DNA of 64,000 nt from Gammaproteobacteria bacterium (GCA_029881795.1 JAOULX010000003.1:186001-250000), one strand, 5' to 3'; shown: positions 10,601 through 19,655, counted from the stretch's first letter. A program made the numbers and translations. Notes: generated from the letters alone by a model not told the origin.

Positions 10601-10752
10601 TGCACTTAACCGTCATAGCGGAAGGTGTGGAAAATGAAGACCAGTTAAAAGTACTGGGTAGTATGAGTTGTGAGCTTGTGCAGGGGTATTATTTCAGCAA
10701 ACCAATACCTGCTGATGAGTTCAGTAAATTTATCAGTAAAGAAGTCTTGTAG
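7678..10752 (+). CDS. Membrane sensor PAS-PAS-GGDEF-EAL protein
   Basis: A 1024-residue protein: TM helix at about 12-32, a periplasmic sensor of about 225 residues, TM helix at about 262-282, two PAS domains (about 345-465 and 470-585, each ending in an ITDRK/ITDQK type linker), then GGDEF and EAL. The GGDEF motif in ARMGGDEF lies near residue 670 and is preceded by an RxxD inhibitory site (RNAD). EAL signatures GAEALLRW (about 802), DDFGTGYSSL and EGVE are intact. Synthesis and breakdown of cyclic di-GMP are both possible. The next gene starts 31 bases downstream on the same strand, so the two probably form a signalling operon. The periplasmic part could be a CHASE4-like or Cache-like sensor; I cannot tell which. 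Confidence 0.95.
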   Translation: MVNKFRIIKSSLMFITIVAGLLLVLSFALTDLVEKTEKLHAVEQLVSLDRYFQGQLAAFQKVAKSWSVKSELDAIIRKNTLAGRKNLFNPAKFSQSSVHFISVYDESKKPVISRAFSAESRKFSRLNTKLMYLLSKDSFLEFMSAERSRSAYLNADKLYLISSSSVQKKEGTDYIDGFMIIGREINESDIEADNLINIELEIIDASKKTGLNTSSKEPKTKYIDTTKGTERFSGLVVDGLNQTPAFIVSIKREQVSLEKVLQSGWQSLLLLLGFVFLSAYLLWWNHERRLMIKIKGLERDVKNVRTGSELSSRVSAADRGVLEGLVTVLNQKIGGFEQSYVENRKHDAEIVLNELPLEAYLKDTALKYITVNQKYSESLGFDKVDIIGKSDAELMAAESAEVISKKERRVIEFCKPVTYEEVIETDDHEQVFYTTQLIPFLNAKKQVEGVVGVRIDITDRKLAEEEMEMASKVLENTAEGVMVTDAARHIIHVNKAYSEMTGYAERELIGKVPLLLQTESRSKTYQEIQHCLQQDGVWKGELWSSRKDGTSYPEMINLKSIKNKKGDVTNYFSMSKDITDQKKWQEQLYKMAHYDSLTGLPNRTLFKDRLGQEINRCMRNKKNAAVLFIDLDLFKSINDSLGHAAGDTLLKNISERLKPTLRNADSIARMGGDEFTILVTDLAIDYQKNIGYLTRLCEKIIDVVKQPMELEGRQLNITCSIGVAVYPIDADQDEDLLRNADSAMYFAKSQGRRNYQFYSKEFNEKAVEKLEKEIEFREALKNGALQLYYQPQIDVISRRVVGAEALLRWYKDGNIVLRPDRVVALAEETGLIYELGNWILREACSEAQKWMLAGHKNLRVAVNLSPRQFRQKDLVNIVDNILQQTGLPARLLELEVTESALMENIDYSIGMMADLTRKGIRWSLDDFGTGYSSLNYLREFPVHVLKIDQSFVREISVNPEDSAIVGTIIDLAHKLHLTVIAEGVENEDQLKVLGSMSCELVQGYYFSKPIPADEFSKFISKEVL

Positions 10753-10783
10753 TGAGCGTTATCTACAAATTTAGGATTCGTGA

Positions 10784-13432
10784 TTGGGTATGTTAATGTT
10801 GAGAGCTAAACACGAGAATGATATTTGCCGTCTATATTCATTCTTTATTCCCGTTGTCGTTTCTATTGTTCTGATTATTGTCAGTCAGATAAACTATTTG
10901 CTGTTTCATACACTTGCTGAGCTGTTTGCAGTTGTAGTCGCTGTGCTTATGTGTGTAGTTGCCTGGGAGATGTATCCGTTTACACGTAACAATTATTTAA
11001 TGTATCTCGGTATCGGCTATTTCTGGGTTGGTGTAATGGATTTATTTCATACCCTAATGTACAAGGGCATGAATATTTTTTTAGCTGACGGTTTAAATTA
11101 TGCAACAGATTTCTGGATAGGAACACGTTATTTTGAAACGGTTTTGTTGTTATCTGCACCCTGGTTTTTAAATCATTCCTTAAAATATAAAACGGTATTC
11201 AGTCTGTTCGGGCTGTTCTTTTTAGTGCTGTTTAGTTTGATTGTATCGAATCAGTTTCCGGATACCTTTATCGAAGGGGAAGGACTTACTGATTTTAAGA
11301 TATACAGTGAATATATTATTATTGTGTTGCTGGCGCTGGCGATTCTTCATCATACAAAGAAATCCGCCATGCTTGATAAGAGAGTAATGCAGATCATCAT
11401 TATCTCTATTGTTCTGACTATGTGCGCTGAGTTTGCCTTCACCTTTTATGTAAGTGTTTACGGTTTAGCGAATCTGATCGGGCACTTGTTTAAACTGTTG
11501 TCGTTCTGGCTGATCTATATGGCGATGGTAAAAACAACTCTGCAAGAGCCATTCAGGATGATGGCAAGAGATTCCACGACTTACGACTCTATTCCAGATG
11601 CCACGATTGTGGTTAGTGAAAGCGGTATTATTCGGCAGGCAAATCTGGCGGCAAGTAAACTGGCCGGAGTGGCAAAGAGTGAGCTGATCGGTCAAAGTGA
11701 CCATAAATGGTTTCATCAAGCGGATGTTAGTGAGACTGAGTGCCTGCTCTGTCAGAAGACACGCAATGGAGAAAAAATCGAAGCCTATGAAATAGAGTTT
11801 GATAAAAACCAACGCTGGTTTGATTTTACCCTATCCCCTGTCAGCGATGCTACTGCACAGGATGGTGTGGTAGAAGTTATCAGAGATATTACTGGCAGAA
11901 AACTCACCGAGCAAAAACTAGATGAAGTCAGCGAGTTAAAAGATTCGATCATAGAAAATTTGCCAGCAGTATTGTTTGTGAAGAGTGCAGATGATCTGAG
12001 ATATGTAGAATGGAATAAAGCGGCAGAAGATTTGTGCGGCTATAAACGTGGTGAAATGCTGGGTAAAAGTGATTATGACTTTTTTACTGACGAAGAGGCA
12101 GATTCATTTACTGATATAGACAAAAAAGTATTGTCAAATGGCGAGTTAACCGATATTCCTGAGGAACATATTCATACCAAATATAAAGGTATCCGGCTGA
12201 TGCATACCCGCAAAATTCCGATATTTAATAGTCAGGGAGAAGCCAGTTATTTGCTCGGTATATCCCAGGATATTACAGAAAAACGAGAATCAGATGAAAT
12301 TCAGCGGCGTAGCCAGAAGATGGAGGTTGTAGGCCAGCTTTCCGGTGGTATTGCCCACGACTTTAATAATCAATTAGGTATTGTGATTGGGTACTTAGAA
12401 TTCTTAAAAGAGTTCATGAAAGATAATGAAAAACAAAGAGGCTGGATTGAGAGCGCGTCCAAAGCTGCTCATCGCTGTGTTGAGTTAACACGGCAGTTGT
12501 TATTGTTCTCCCGAACCAAATCGCACGAAAAGAACCTGGTTGATCTTAATGCCAGTCTGCAGAATATTGAGGATCTGATACGCAAAAGCGTGATGCCTGA
12601 GGTTGTGCTGATGTATCAGCTGGAGTCTGCCATTTGGCCGGTGATGCTTGATGCCAATGAGCTGGAAGATGCGGTAGCCAATATTATCAGTAATTCAAGA
12701 GATGCGATAAGTGAAGGTGGGGAAATCATTATCCGAACTTCAAACGTTTATCTTGATGACGAAGTTGTGATTAATAATGGTGGTTTGAAATCGGGACCGT
12801 ATGTGATGCTTGAGATTAAAGATAACGGCTGCGGCATGCCTAAAGAGGTGCTGGATCATGTGTTTGAGCCGTTTTTTACCACAAAACCAGTAGGCAGCGG
12901 TACCGGGCTGGGCTTATCGATGATTTACGCGTTTGTGCAGCGCTACGATGGAACAGTAAACATAGAATCGGTTGCCGGCTCTGGCACCTCGGTTAAGCTG
13001 TATTTACCAAGAGCTGATGCTGAAGCCGGATTTGTTAGTTCAGTGATTACTCATGATCGCGATATTGTTTTACCCAAAGGAAATGAAACAATTCTGATTG
13101 TGGATGATGAGCAAGATCTGTTAACACTGACAGCCGAGTATATAAGGGATTTAGGCTATCAGGTATTTAAAGCCAGTAATGGCAAAGAAGCCTTAACCTT
13201 ATTAAGTCAGCACAAATTTGATTTATTATTCAGTGATATTGTGATGCCGGGCGGTATCAGCGGATTTGAGTTAGAAGAGATTGTGTCTGACAAATACCCT
13301 GAGCTTAAAGTGCTGCTGACCTCTGGTTATCCCGGCCGGGCTTTGTCACGAGAATATCATGGTGTCGTACTGGCGAAGCCATACACCCAGCAGGATTTAG
13401 CGAATCAGTTACGTAGGTTGCTTGATCAGTAA
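10784..13432 (+). CDS. MASE3 hybrid histidine kinase with PAS and receiver
   Basis: An 882-residue protein. The N-terminal 240 residues form a MASE3-type block of about seven membrane helices with the typical WVGVMDLFHTLMYKGMNIF. Two PAS domains follow (about 265-375, 385-505). The phospho-acceptor region GGIAHDFNNQLGIVIGY has its His near residue 525. An ATPase domain follows (GCGMP, GTGLGLSM) and a C-terminal receiver with VDDEQ and acceptor Asp in LLFSDIVMPG. There is no HPt domain, so relay needs an outside partner. AGGA at 10773-10776 is 7 bases before a TTG at 10784 and 13 before ATG 10790, so the TTG start is plausible but unproven. It is probably co-transcribed with the GGDEF-EAL gene. 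Its stop abuts the stop of the convergent cysQ gene with no gap. Confidence 0.94.
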   Translation: MGMLMLRAKHENDICRLYSFFIPVVVSIVLIIVSQINYLLFHTLAELFAVVVAVLMCVVAWEMYPFTRNNYLMYLGIGYFWVGVMDLFHTLMYKGMNIFLADGLNYATDFWIGTRYFETVLLLSAPWFLNHSLKYKTVFSLFGLFFLVLFSLIVSNQFPDTFIEGEGLTDFKIYSEYIIIVLLALAILHHTKKSAMLDKRVMQIIIISIVLTMCAEFAFTFYVSVYGLANLIGHLFKLLSFWLIYMAMVKTTLQEPFRMMARDSTTYDSIPDATIVVSESGIIRQANLAASKLAGVAKSELIGQSDHKWFHQADVSETECLLCQKTRNGEKIEAYEIEFDKNQRWFDFTLSPVSDATAQDGVVEVIRDITGRKLTEQKLDEVSELKDSIIENLPAVLFVKSADDLRYVEWNKAAEDLCGYKRGEMLGKSDYDFFTDEEADSFTDIDKKVLSNGELTDIPEEHIHTKYKGIRLMHTRKIPIFNSQGEASYLLGISQDITEKRESDEIQRRSQKMEVVGQLSGGIAHDFNNQLGIVIGYLEFLKEFMKDNEKQRGWIESASKAAHRCVELTRQLLLFSRTKSHEKNLVDLNASLQNIEDLIRKSVMPEVVLMYQLESAIWPVMLDANELEDAVANIISNSRDAISEGGEIIIRTSNVYLDDEVVINNGGLKSGPYVMLEIKDNGCGMPKEVLDHVFEPFFTTKPVGSGTGLGLSMIYAFVQRYDGTVNIESVAGSGTSVKLYLPRADAEAGFVSSVITHDRDIVLPKGNETILIVDDEQDLLTLTAEYIRDLGYQVFKASNGKEALTLLSQHKFDLLFSDIVMPGGISGFELEEIVSDKYPELKVLLTSGYPGRALSREYHGVVLAKPYTQQDLANQLRRLLDQ

Positions 13433-14230
13433 TTATAAGTATTCTGACCAGTTGATATCGGTTGCGCCAAAGACAAAAAATTCAGGGTTTAACAGACTGT
13501 CTTTGGTGTTGTAGCGCAGCGGGCTCATATCCGTTTTGGTAATTTGCCCACCGGCTTCATCAACAATGCAATGCGCAGCGGCAGTGTCCCATTCTGAAGT
13601 CAGTCCCAACCGAGGATAGAGATCGGCACTTCCCTCTGCAACCAGACAAGATTTGATTGAGCTGCCCATGCTGAGTACAGCCGGTTGCCCCAGTTTGGAT
13701 AAGAACAGTTTTAATTTGTCAGAGCGGTGAGAACGGCTACCGGCAATGACCAGATTATCAATGTCCACCCTTCTGCACTGTATTTTTATCGGTGGCTCAT
13801 CGTTTAATTTTTTAAAGGCACCGTGCTGCCAACTGGCATAGTAAGTGGTGTGGCTGACTGGAATATTGATAACACCAAGAATACTGCGATGCTGGTGTAT
13901 CAGGGCAATGTTAACACTGAACTCGCCATTGCCTTTGATAAACTCGCGGGTGCCATCCAGAGGATCGACTAACCAGTAGGTCTGCCAGTTCTTTCTGGTC
14001 TCAAAGGCAATCTCTGTAGATTCCTCAGAAAGCACGGGTAACGAAGGTGTCAGTTTTTTCAGTGCAGCCACAATGTGATGGTGTGCGGCCATGTCTGCTG
14101 TTGTGAGTGGGGTATTGTCGTCTTTAGATTTAACCGCAAAATCACTGCGGTAAATATCAATTATTTTTTCACCGGCGGCTTCTGCAATGTCAATGCAGGC
14201 GTTACATAATTTGGGCAGATCAAGTGTCAT
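13433..14230 (-). CDS. cysQ: 3'(2'),5'-bisphosphate nucleotidase CysQ
   Basis: About 265 residues of the inositol monophosphatase fold. It shows the metal-binding motif VDPLDGTREFIKGNGEFSVN and the second signature EWDTAAAHCIVDEAGG, with an upstream Glu in SEES. CysQ removes the 3' phosphate from PAP, a by-product of sulfate assimilation, and helps keep PAPS levels in check. The frame extends to 14278, but ATG 14230 gives the usual N-terminus (MTLDLPKLCN). That ATG overlaps the last 11 bases of nudE, so translation is probably coupled. The nudE-cysQ pairing next to a divergent yrfG is a common gammaproteobacterial arrangement. Confidence 0.93.
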   Translation of the reverse strand: MTLDLPKLCNACIDIAEAAGEKIIDIYRSDFAVKSKDDNTPLTTADMAAHHHIVAALKKLTPSLPVLSEESTEIAFETRKNWQTYWLVDPLDGTREFIKGNGEFSVNIALIHQHRSILGVINIPVSHTTYYASWQHGAFKKLNDEPPIKIQCRRVDIDNLVIAGSRSHRSDKLKLFLSKLGQPAVLSMGSSIKSCLVAEGSADLYPRLGLTSEWDTAAAHCIVDEAGGQITKTDMSPLRYNTKDSLLNPEFFVFGATDINWSEYL

Positions 14231-14783
14231 CGGCGTTTCTCTGGGCCAGATGCTGCTGTGCGATATAAAGTGCGGCAAAGGTGCGGGCTTCGCTACACTC
14301 AGGGTGTGAAATCAGCTGCTGAATATCGCTTATTTGCCAGGGTATCACCTCGAGAGGTTCAGGTTCATCGCCTTCTGCATAATCGGCCTGTAATTCTTCT
14401 GCCAGTACGATATGGGTCATGTGAGTAGAATAGCCGGAAGCCAGTGAGAGGCTTTGTAAATGCGTCAGACGAGCGGAACGATGGCCAGTTTCTTCAATCA
14501 GCTCTCTGTTTGCCGCGTCTAATATAGACTCACCTGGGTCGATTTTGCCCTTTGGCAGAGTCAGTTCATAGCGTTCCATCCCGACTGCATACTCTCTTAT
14601 CATCAGAAACTCATCCGGCTTGATCAAGGCAAGAATTAAAACGGCTCCCTGGCTGCGGTTAGAGAGGCGTTCATAAGTACGTGCTTGCCCATTTGAAAAC
14701 TCAAGTTTAACTTCTTCTATGCGAAAGTTACGAGTTTTAGCGATTTCAGAACACTTGAGGATTTTGGGTTTAGTTGACGGCAT
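14220..14783 (-). CDS. nudE: ADP compounds hydrolase NudE
   Basis: A 187-residue Nudix hydrolase, the usual NudE length. The Nudix box reads GKIDPGESILDAANRELIEE followed by TGH, giving the full GX5EX7REUXEEXGU pattern. NudE hydrolyses ADP-ribose, Ap3A and NADH-type dinucleotides in the cytoplasm. It is the first gene of a two-gene unit with cysQ (11-base overlap) and is divergent from the yrfG-like gene 53 bases away. The start at 14783 (MPSTKPKILK) agrees with the family. Confidence 0.95.
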   Translation of the reverse strand: MPSTKPKILKCSEIAKTRNFRIEEVKLEFSNGQARTYERLSNRSQGAVLILALIKPDEFLMIREYAVGMERYELTLPKGKIDPGESILDAANRELIEETGHRSARLTHLQSLSLASGYSTHMTHIVLAEELQADYAEGDEPEPLEVIPWQISDIQQLISHPECSEARTFAALYIAQQHLAQRNADDT

Positions 14784-14836
14784 AATAAGCTTGTTAACAA
14801 TGATACAATGACAATCTTAACATTAAAAACAGCCGG

Positions 14837-15499
14837 GTGGTGCAGGTGGTTAAAATCGACTGGGATAAAATTAAAACCGTATTTCTTGATCTCGACGGGA
14901 CCTTGCTGGATCTGCATTTCGATAACCATTTCTGGCTGGAATATGTACCGATACACTTTGCGGATAAACACAGTATCAGTGTAGATATAGCCAAGCAACA
15001 ACTGAGTGGGTTATACGGGGAATTTGGCGGCACATTAAACTGGTATTGCGTGGATTTCTGGACTCAGCGTATCGGACTGGATATCCGTAAGCTAAAGCAG
15101 GATGTCAGTCATAAAATAGCAATTCGACCATATGCCGAAGAGTTTTTACAGATGCTGGCAATCAGTGGTAAGCGTATCGTGCTGGTAACCAATGCGCATG
15201 AGGCCAGTATATTAATTAAAATGCGTAAAACAAACCTGCAGAAGTATTTTCACCGTATATTAAGTTCACATCAGTTTGGACTGGCCAAAGAAGAGGCTGG
15301 ATTCTGGCAGAAACTAAACAACGAGGAACCGTTTGACAACAGCAGCACGTTGTTCATTGATGATAATCTGACCGTGTTAAAGGCGGCTGCAGAGTACGGG
15401 ATTGAGCATCTGCGGGCAATTACGCTACCAGATAGTATGGGGCCAGAGATACTGACGGATGATTTTGCGGCAATTTCCAGCTATAAAGAAATTATGTAA
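14837..15499 (+). CDS. yrfG: HAD-family GMP/IMP nucleotidase (YrfG-like)
   Basis: A 220-residue HAD hydrolase with all core motifs: motif I FLDLDGTLLDL, motif II in LVTNAH, a Lys in LAKEEAGFW and the motif IV acid pair in FIDDN. E. coli YrfG dephosphorylates GMP and IMP. Sequence style (FGGTLNWYCVDFW) and the position beside nudE support the assignment. The start is uncertain: GTG 14837 begins the frame, with further GTG codons at 14840 and 14846 and no strong ribosome binding site. Confidence 0.9.
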   Translation: MVQVVKIDWDKIKTVFLDLDGTLLDLHFDNHFWLEYVPIHFADKHSISVDIAKQQLSGLYGEFGGTLNWYCVDFWTQRIGLDIRKLKQDVSHKIAIRPYAEEFLQMLAISGKRIVLVTNAHEASILIKMRKTNLQKYFHRILSSHQFGLAKEEAGFWQKLNNEEPFDNSSTLFIDDNLTVLKAAAEYGIEHLRAITLPDSMGPEILTDDFAAISSYKEIM

Positions 15500-15626
15500 G
15501 TACTTACGGCTGCGTGTTTAATCTGATTTCTTGTTTATCCGGTACTTAATATTTGTTAAAAATAGTCTACTATTAAGCTACAGCTTAAGTTGTTATTTGT
15601 TTGACCGTATAGGGATGTTACGCTAG

Positions 15627-18398
15627 ATGAAAATTAGTTCTGTCAGCCGGCTATTGGTTGCCTGTCTATTTCTTGTAAGTCTGATTGTTATCACCTCAAC
15701 AGTACTGAATTTATCCTACACCACCTCAATTGAAGATACCTGGCATGATTTTAATCGGCACAGGTCAGAAAAAAAGCTCGCATACAATGCCCTGAAAATT
15801 GAGATGGGTTTTGGAGGCATGATACATGCATTTAAAAACTACCTGCTAAGAAATGAATTAGCTGATCAGCAACAGCTAACAGAAAGTATTGGCGGAGCGA
15901 TGGCGGCGATAAAACGCTACCGTTTAACGCATTTATCAGTGAGTGAAAAAAAATCGCTGAATAATATTGAAGCTACCTTGCTAAGATATAAAGCAGCAGC
16001 CAATAGCCTGACAAAAATTCTGTCACAAAAAAAATATTCACTTGAGTCATTGGATGCCGCGGCACTGGTCGGAGACGAAGAGGCCTTTCATGCCTTCGCG
16101 TTGCTCTCAACAGAAGGCAATATTGAGCACAACAGTTTTATTTCACCTAAACATAGTGATAAGGAAGCGTTGCTTGACGAGATGATAGACAGTCTTGGTT
16201 ATGGCGGCTTTATTCACCAGTATAAAGATTTTGTGATAAGAAGAAAGGCTCATTATCAGCACAAGGCTTTAAGCAGCATTACAAAAATAAACGCCAGCAT
16301 CAGAAATTACCAGGCTTATGAAATGAGCCCAGACGAAGCTGCAGCGCTAGCTGTCATTAAAAAGACAGTTAGTCAGTATAAAACGAATCTTTCTGTAATA
16401 GATAAAATGATACAGCAAGGAGAGGCTTCAAAAAATATTGATCGGCAAGTAAGAGTTGATAACGTGGTATTGCTGGCCGCGATATACAAGCTGAAAAATA
16501 TAGGCTTTATTCAGAATGAAGAACGTTCCAGAGCTTTGGAAAAAGAACTGGAACAGTTGATACTGATCAATGAAGGAAGTGCTATTGCAATTTTGATTTT
16601 AATGCTGGCTATGTTGCTGGGTTTTGTGTGGACATTAAGGTTTAAAATAATTAAACCGATAAATAAATTAAATAAAGTGATGAATAATTTATCTCAGGGT
16701 GATTATTCAGCAGTGAACTTTGGCGATGGACTGAAGAATGAAATCGGCGAAATGGCTCAATCTGTCCGAGTATTCAGAAACAACATGATACAAAGGGATG
16801 AGTTTGAGTCCAAACTGCGCGATGTAAATATAGAGCTTGAACAAAGAGTAGAGGATCGTACCAGAGAGTTAAGTCAGAAAACTGAAATATTAAAATCAGT
16901 ACTGGATACGGCAGCGGATGCTATTGTAACCATCGACAGTAAAGGCATTATTCTTTCTTTTAATGCAGCAGCGGTCAGTATATTCGGCTATCAGTCAGAA
17001 CAGGTGTGCGGACAGAATGTAAAAATGCTGATGCCAGAGCCCTATCACAGTGAGCATGATAGTTATCTTAAACGCTATGCAGATACAGCAAAGAAGAATG
17101 TTATCGACAGAAGGGTGCAGGTAACCGGTCTGAGATCAAATCAGCAGAACTTCCCGATGGAACTTGCTATCAGTGAAGTAGAGTCAGGTGATGAGAAAAT
17201 ATTTACCGGTATTGTGCATGATTTAACCGACCTAAAGAAAGTTGAGAATCAGTTGCGCGAGGCAAAAGAAGAGGCCGAAAAAGCCAATCAGGTAAAGTCA
17301 GAGTTTCTATCGAGTATGAGCCATGAATTACGTACGCCGTTAAACTCTATTCTTGGTTTTACACAGATACTCGAACTTGATAAAGAGAACTTTAGCCAGA
17401 GTAATCTTGAATTAATTAAAGAGATAAAGGGCAGCGGTGCGCATCTACTGAGTCTGATCAGCGAGATTCTCGATCTGGTCAGGATAGAAGCGGGTAGTTA
17501 TCAGCTTAATCTTCAGCCTGTTTATATCGCGGAGATAGTACAGCAAGTGATGGATGAGCTGGAGGCAGAAGCGGGCGATAAAAATATATCGATACTCAAG
17601 CCTGAGCTTGATGTTTGTGTTTTAGCTGAAGGCTTGCGTCTTAAACAAGTATTTAAACATTTGTTATCTAACGCTATAAAATATATTCAGGACAATGGTA
17701 TCGTAAAAATCATTTATGATCTCAGAGACGATAACCGAATAAGAATCAGTATAGTAGATAATGGACCGGGTTTGTCAGAGTGGAAACTTGAACGTTTATT
17801 TATACCGTTTGAGCGTTTCGAGGCAAGTTGCTCCGAAATTGAAGGAACCGGTATTGGTCTGGTGGCCTGTAAAAGACTGGTGAAGTTAATGGATGGTACG
17901 ATCGGGGTAGAGTCGGAAGAAAATATGGGCTCAACATTCTGGTTTGAGTTAAAGCTTGATGATGTACAACAAAGTCTGGGTAAGGTTAAGGATGATAAAA
18001 AAATGAATAGTGAAGATAAACATATTGTCAGGCGCAGAAATATCCTATATATCGAGGATAATTTGACCAATCTTAAGGTAGTGGAAAAATGGTTTAGCAA
18101 AACTACAGATTTCCAACTGATCAGTGCAACAAATGCAAAAGATGGTCTGATAATGCTGGAGCAAAGCAAGCCGGATCTTGTGTTGCTGGATATTAACCTT
18201 CCGGGTATGAATGGCTACGAAGCGCTTAAAATCATCAGAGATAATAATGATTACGCTGATCTGCCGGTTATTGCTGTGACTGCCAATGCGATGGTTGATG
18301 ATATAGAACGGGGGTTGGAGGCTGGTTTTAACTCATATCTCACTAAACCGATCGACCTCGACGAACTGGTGAGAGCTATTAATATTTTACTGCATTAA
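15627..18398 (+). CDS. HAMP-PAS hybrid histidine kinase with duplicated sensor motif
   Basis: A 923-residue protein: TM helix about 8-28, a periplasmic region to about 318, TM about 318-340, HAMP (about 345-395), coiled coil, PAS (about 425-535), HisKA with His in SSMSHELRTPLNSILGF (near 565), ATPase domain (NAIKY, DNGPGLS, GTGIGL) and a C-terminal receiver with IEDN and acceptor Asp in LLDINLPGMNG (near 854). The periplasmic part holds two copies of one motif about 130 residues apart: GFGGMIHAFKNYLLR (about 60) and LGYGGFIHQYKDFVIRR (about 190). No HPt domain and no neighbouring response regulator are present. It ends 11 bases from the stop of a convergent gene. Confidence 0.94.
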   Translation: MKISSVSRLLVACLFLVSLIVITSTVLNLSYTTSIEDTWHDFNRHRSEKKLAYNALKIEMGFGGMIHAFKNYLLRNELADQQQLTESIGGAMAAIKRYRLTHLSVSEKKSLNNIEATLLRYKAAANSLTKILSQKKYSLESLDAAALVGDEEAFHAFALLSTEGNIEHNSFISPKHSDKEALLDEMIDSLGYGGFIHQYKDFVIRRKAHYQHKALSSITKINASIRNYQAYEMSPDEAAALAVIKKTVSQYKTNLSVIDKMIQQGEASKNIDRQVRVDNVVLLAAIYKLKNIGFIQNEERSRALEKELEQLILINEGSAIAILILMLAMLLGFVWTLRFKIIKPINKLNKVMNNLSQGDYSAVNFGDGLKNEIGEMAQSVRVFRNNMIQRDEFESKLRDVNIELEQRVEDRTRELSQKTEILKSVLDTAADAIVTIDSKGIILSFNAAAVSIFGYQSEQVCGQNVKMLMPEPYHSEHDSYLKRYADTAKKNVIDRRVQVTGLRSNQQNFPMELAISEVESGDEKIFTGIVHDLTDLKKVENQLREAKEEAEKANQVKSEFLSSMSHELRTPLNSILGFTQILELDKENFSQSNLELIKEIKGSGAHLLSLISEILDLVRIEAGSYQLNLQPVYIAEIVQQVMDELEAEAGDKNISILKPELDVCVLAEGLRLKQVFKHLLSNAIKYIQDNGIVKIIYDLRDDNRIRISIVDNGPGLSEWKLERLFIPFERFEASCSEIEGTGIGLVACKRLVKLMDGTIGVESEENMGSTFWFELKLDDVQQSLGKVKDDKKMNSEDKHIVRRRNILYIEDNLTNLKVVEKWFSKTTDFQLISATNAKDGLIMLEQSKPDLVLLDINLPGMNGYEALKIIRDNNDYADLPVIAVTANAMVDDIERGLEAGFNSYLTKPIDLDELVRAINILLH

Positions 18399-18409
18399 TA
18401 ATGTTTACT

Positions 18410-18808
18410 TTAAGGCCAGTGCTTAAAGCGTTTGGTAACATAAGTGTACAGGTCCTGATGATTTTTAAAATGCAATTCCCAACCGTCTTCTGGTGCTGAA
18501 TCATATTCACAATAGTCGTTGGTGTATTCCCGGCAAATTTGCGGCCGAATATCATATATGCCACAGCGCCCGTCTAGCTCCAGGTGACTGCAGATCGTTT
18601 TAAATAAAAGTGTCCAGCCGTCACTGTCTTTATATAGTTCGACATTGTCATGTGAAATCTGCCAGAGCAAATGATTAAAATCAGCTTTACTGCGAGGCAG
18701 TGCGATTTCTTCAGTGATGTAAGTGCAACAGAGTGAGCCGGTACAAAGATCACATTTGTTCTCAGTGCTTACGAATATGGCACTGTGTTTTTTTAATTTT
18801 TTCGGCAT
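18410..18808 (-). CDS. YkgJ-type cysteine cluster protein
   Basis: A 132-residue cytoplasmic protein with the cysteine pattern of the YkgJ family (Fe-S or zinc cluster candidate): CDLCTGSLCC near residues 19-28, then ICSHLELDGRCGIYDIRPQICREY (Cys at about 72, 81 and 91) and DYC. The spacing CxxC...CC...C...GRCxIYxxRPxxCR is the family signature. The biochemical role is unknown, and metal binding is inferred from the cysteines. There is no signal peptide or membrane segment. It lies between a hybrid kinase and the type II secretion operon and is probably monocistronic. Confidence 0.88.
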   Translation of the reverse strand: MPKKLKKHSAIFVSTENKCDLCTGSLCCTYITEEIALPRSKADFNHLLWQISHDNVELYKDSDGWTLLFKTICSHLELDGRCGIYDIRPQICREYTNDYCEYDSAPEDGWELHFKNHQDLYTYVTKRFKHWP

Positions 18809-18884
18809 GATTGGAAGTTAAACTGTGAGCATTAAATAAAATATTATATGCTGTTTTTATGACGCTTGAAAGTCGCTTCAATGT

Positions 18885-19655
18885 TTAAAGAATTCCAAAC
18901 TCACTTAACTGGCCTGAGCGATTTAAGACGTGCTCTGACTTTATTTTTTTAGGAGCAACCATGCTGAGGATATTCAGCAGGTCTTTAGAAGCGTTACTGC
19001 GAGGTTTTAGCCGTAAATCAAGGTGATATCGTTTGTTGCTGCTTACCTTAATCTGCCCGGAGATACTGACTTCACCGCCGCTGTTGGCAAGCGCGCCTGT
19101 AATATCTCCATTATCAGCTGAACTTAAGTCTAGTGACAAATTGCCTAAATTAATCGAGCTGTAAAGATTAATCAGGGCGTTATCCCAGTTAACCTTACCG
19201 GTGACAACAGGCAGTTTCCCTGGCATCAGTTGAAGTTGTTGTAAACTGAGCTCTATATTTCCGTTTAATTCACCAAATGGCAGTTGTAACAATGCCTGAA
19301 TGGCAGAGGCATCAATCAGACTGTGTAGCTGACTGAGAGACACTGATTTGGTAATTAGTGAATAATTAAGTTTGCTAACCAGCTTCTGGCCTGCGATTTC
19401 CGTTTCTAGATCAAGACCGATGTTTGCGCTCAGTAATGATAGGGGTTTCAGTGACCAGCTAGTTGTATTCAGTAGCTGGTTTTTAACGCTCAGGCTTTGT
19501 ATCGAGCCAGACCAGATGCTACCGGATATACCATTAAGCGTAATATTGTTAAGTGTCGGTTTAAAGACTGTCAGAATCTGATTGGCTGGTACAAGTAAAA
19601 GCAGAAAAATAAGATAGCTGCTGCAGCCAGTTATAATGAGTGTTCTGTTATTCAT
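18885..19655 (-). CDS. gspN: Type II secretion protein GspN
   Basis: About 256 residues with one N-terminal TM helix (TLIITGCSSYLIFLLLLVPA). The rest is the beta-rich GspN domain, with the typical LNGISGSIWSGSIQSL and later LNGNIELSLQQLQLMPGKLP. GspN is an inner-membrane accessory part of type II secretion, present in only some clusters and not essential in all. The frame begins at 19685, but ATG 19655 overlaps the gspM stop by four bases (ATGA), the coupling pattern used throughout this operon. It is the last gene of the unit. Confidence 0.9.
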   Translation of the reverse strand: MNNRTLIITGCSSYLIFLLLLVPANQILTVFKPTLNNITLNGISGSIWSGSIQSLSVKNQLLNTTSWSLKPLSLLSANIGLDLETEIAGQKLVSKLNYSLITKSVSLSQLHSLIDASAIQALLQLPFGELNGNIELSLQQLQLMPGKLPVVTGKVNWDNALINLYSSINLGNLSLDLSSADNGDITGALANSGGEVSISGQIKVSSNKRYHLDLRLKPRSNASKDLLNILSMVAPKKIKSEHVLNRSGQLSEFGIL

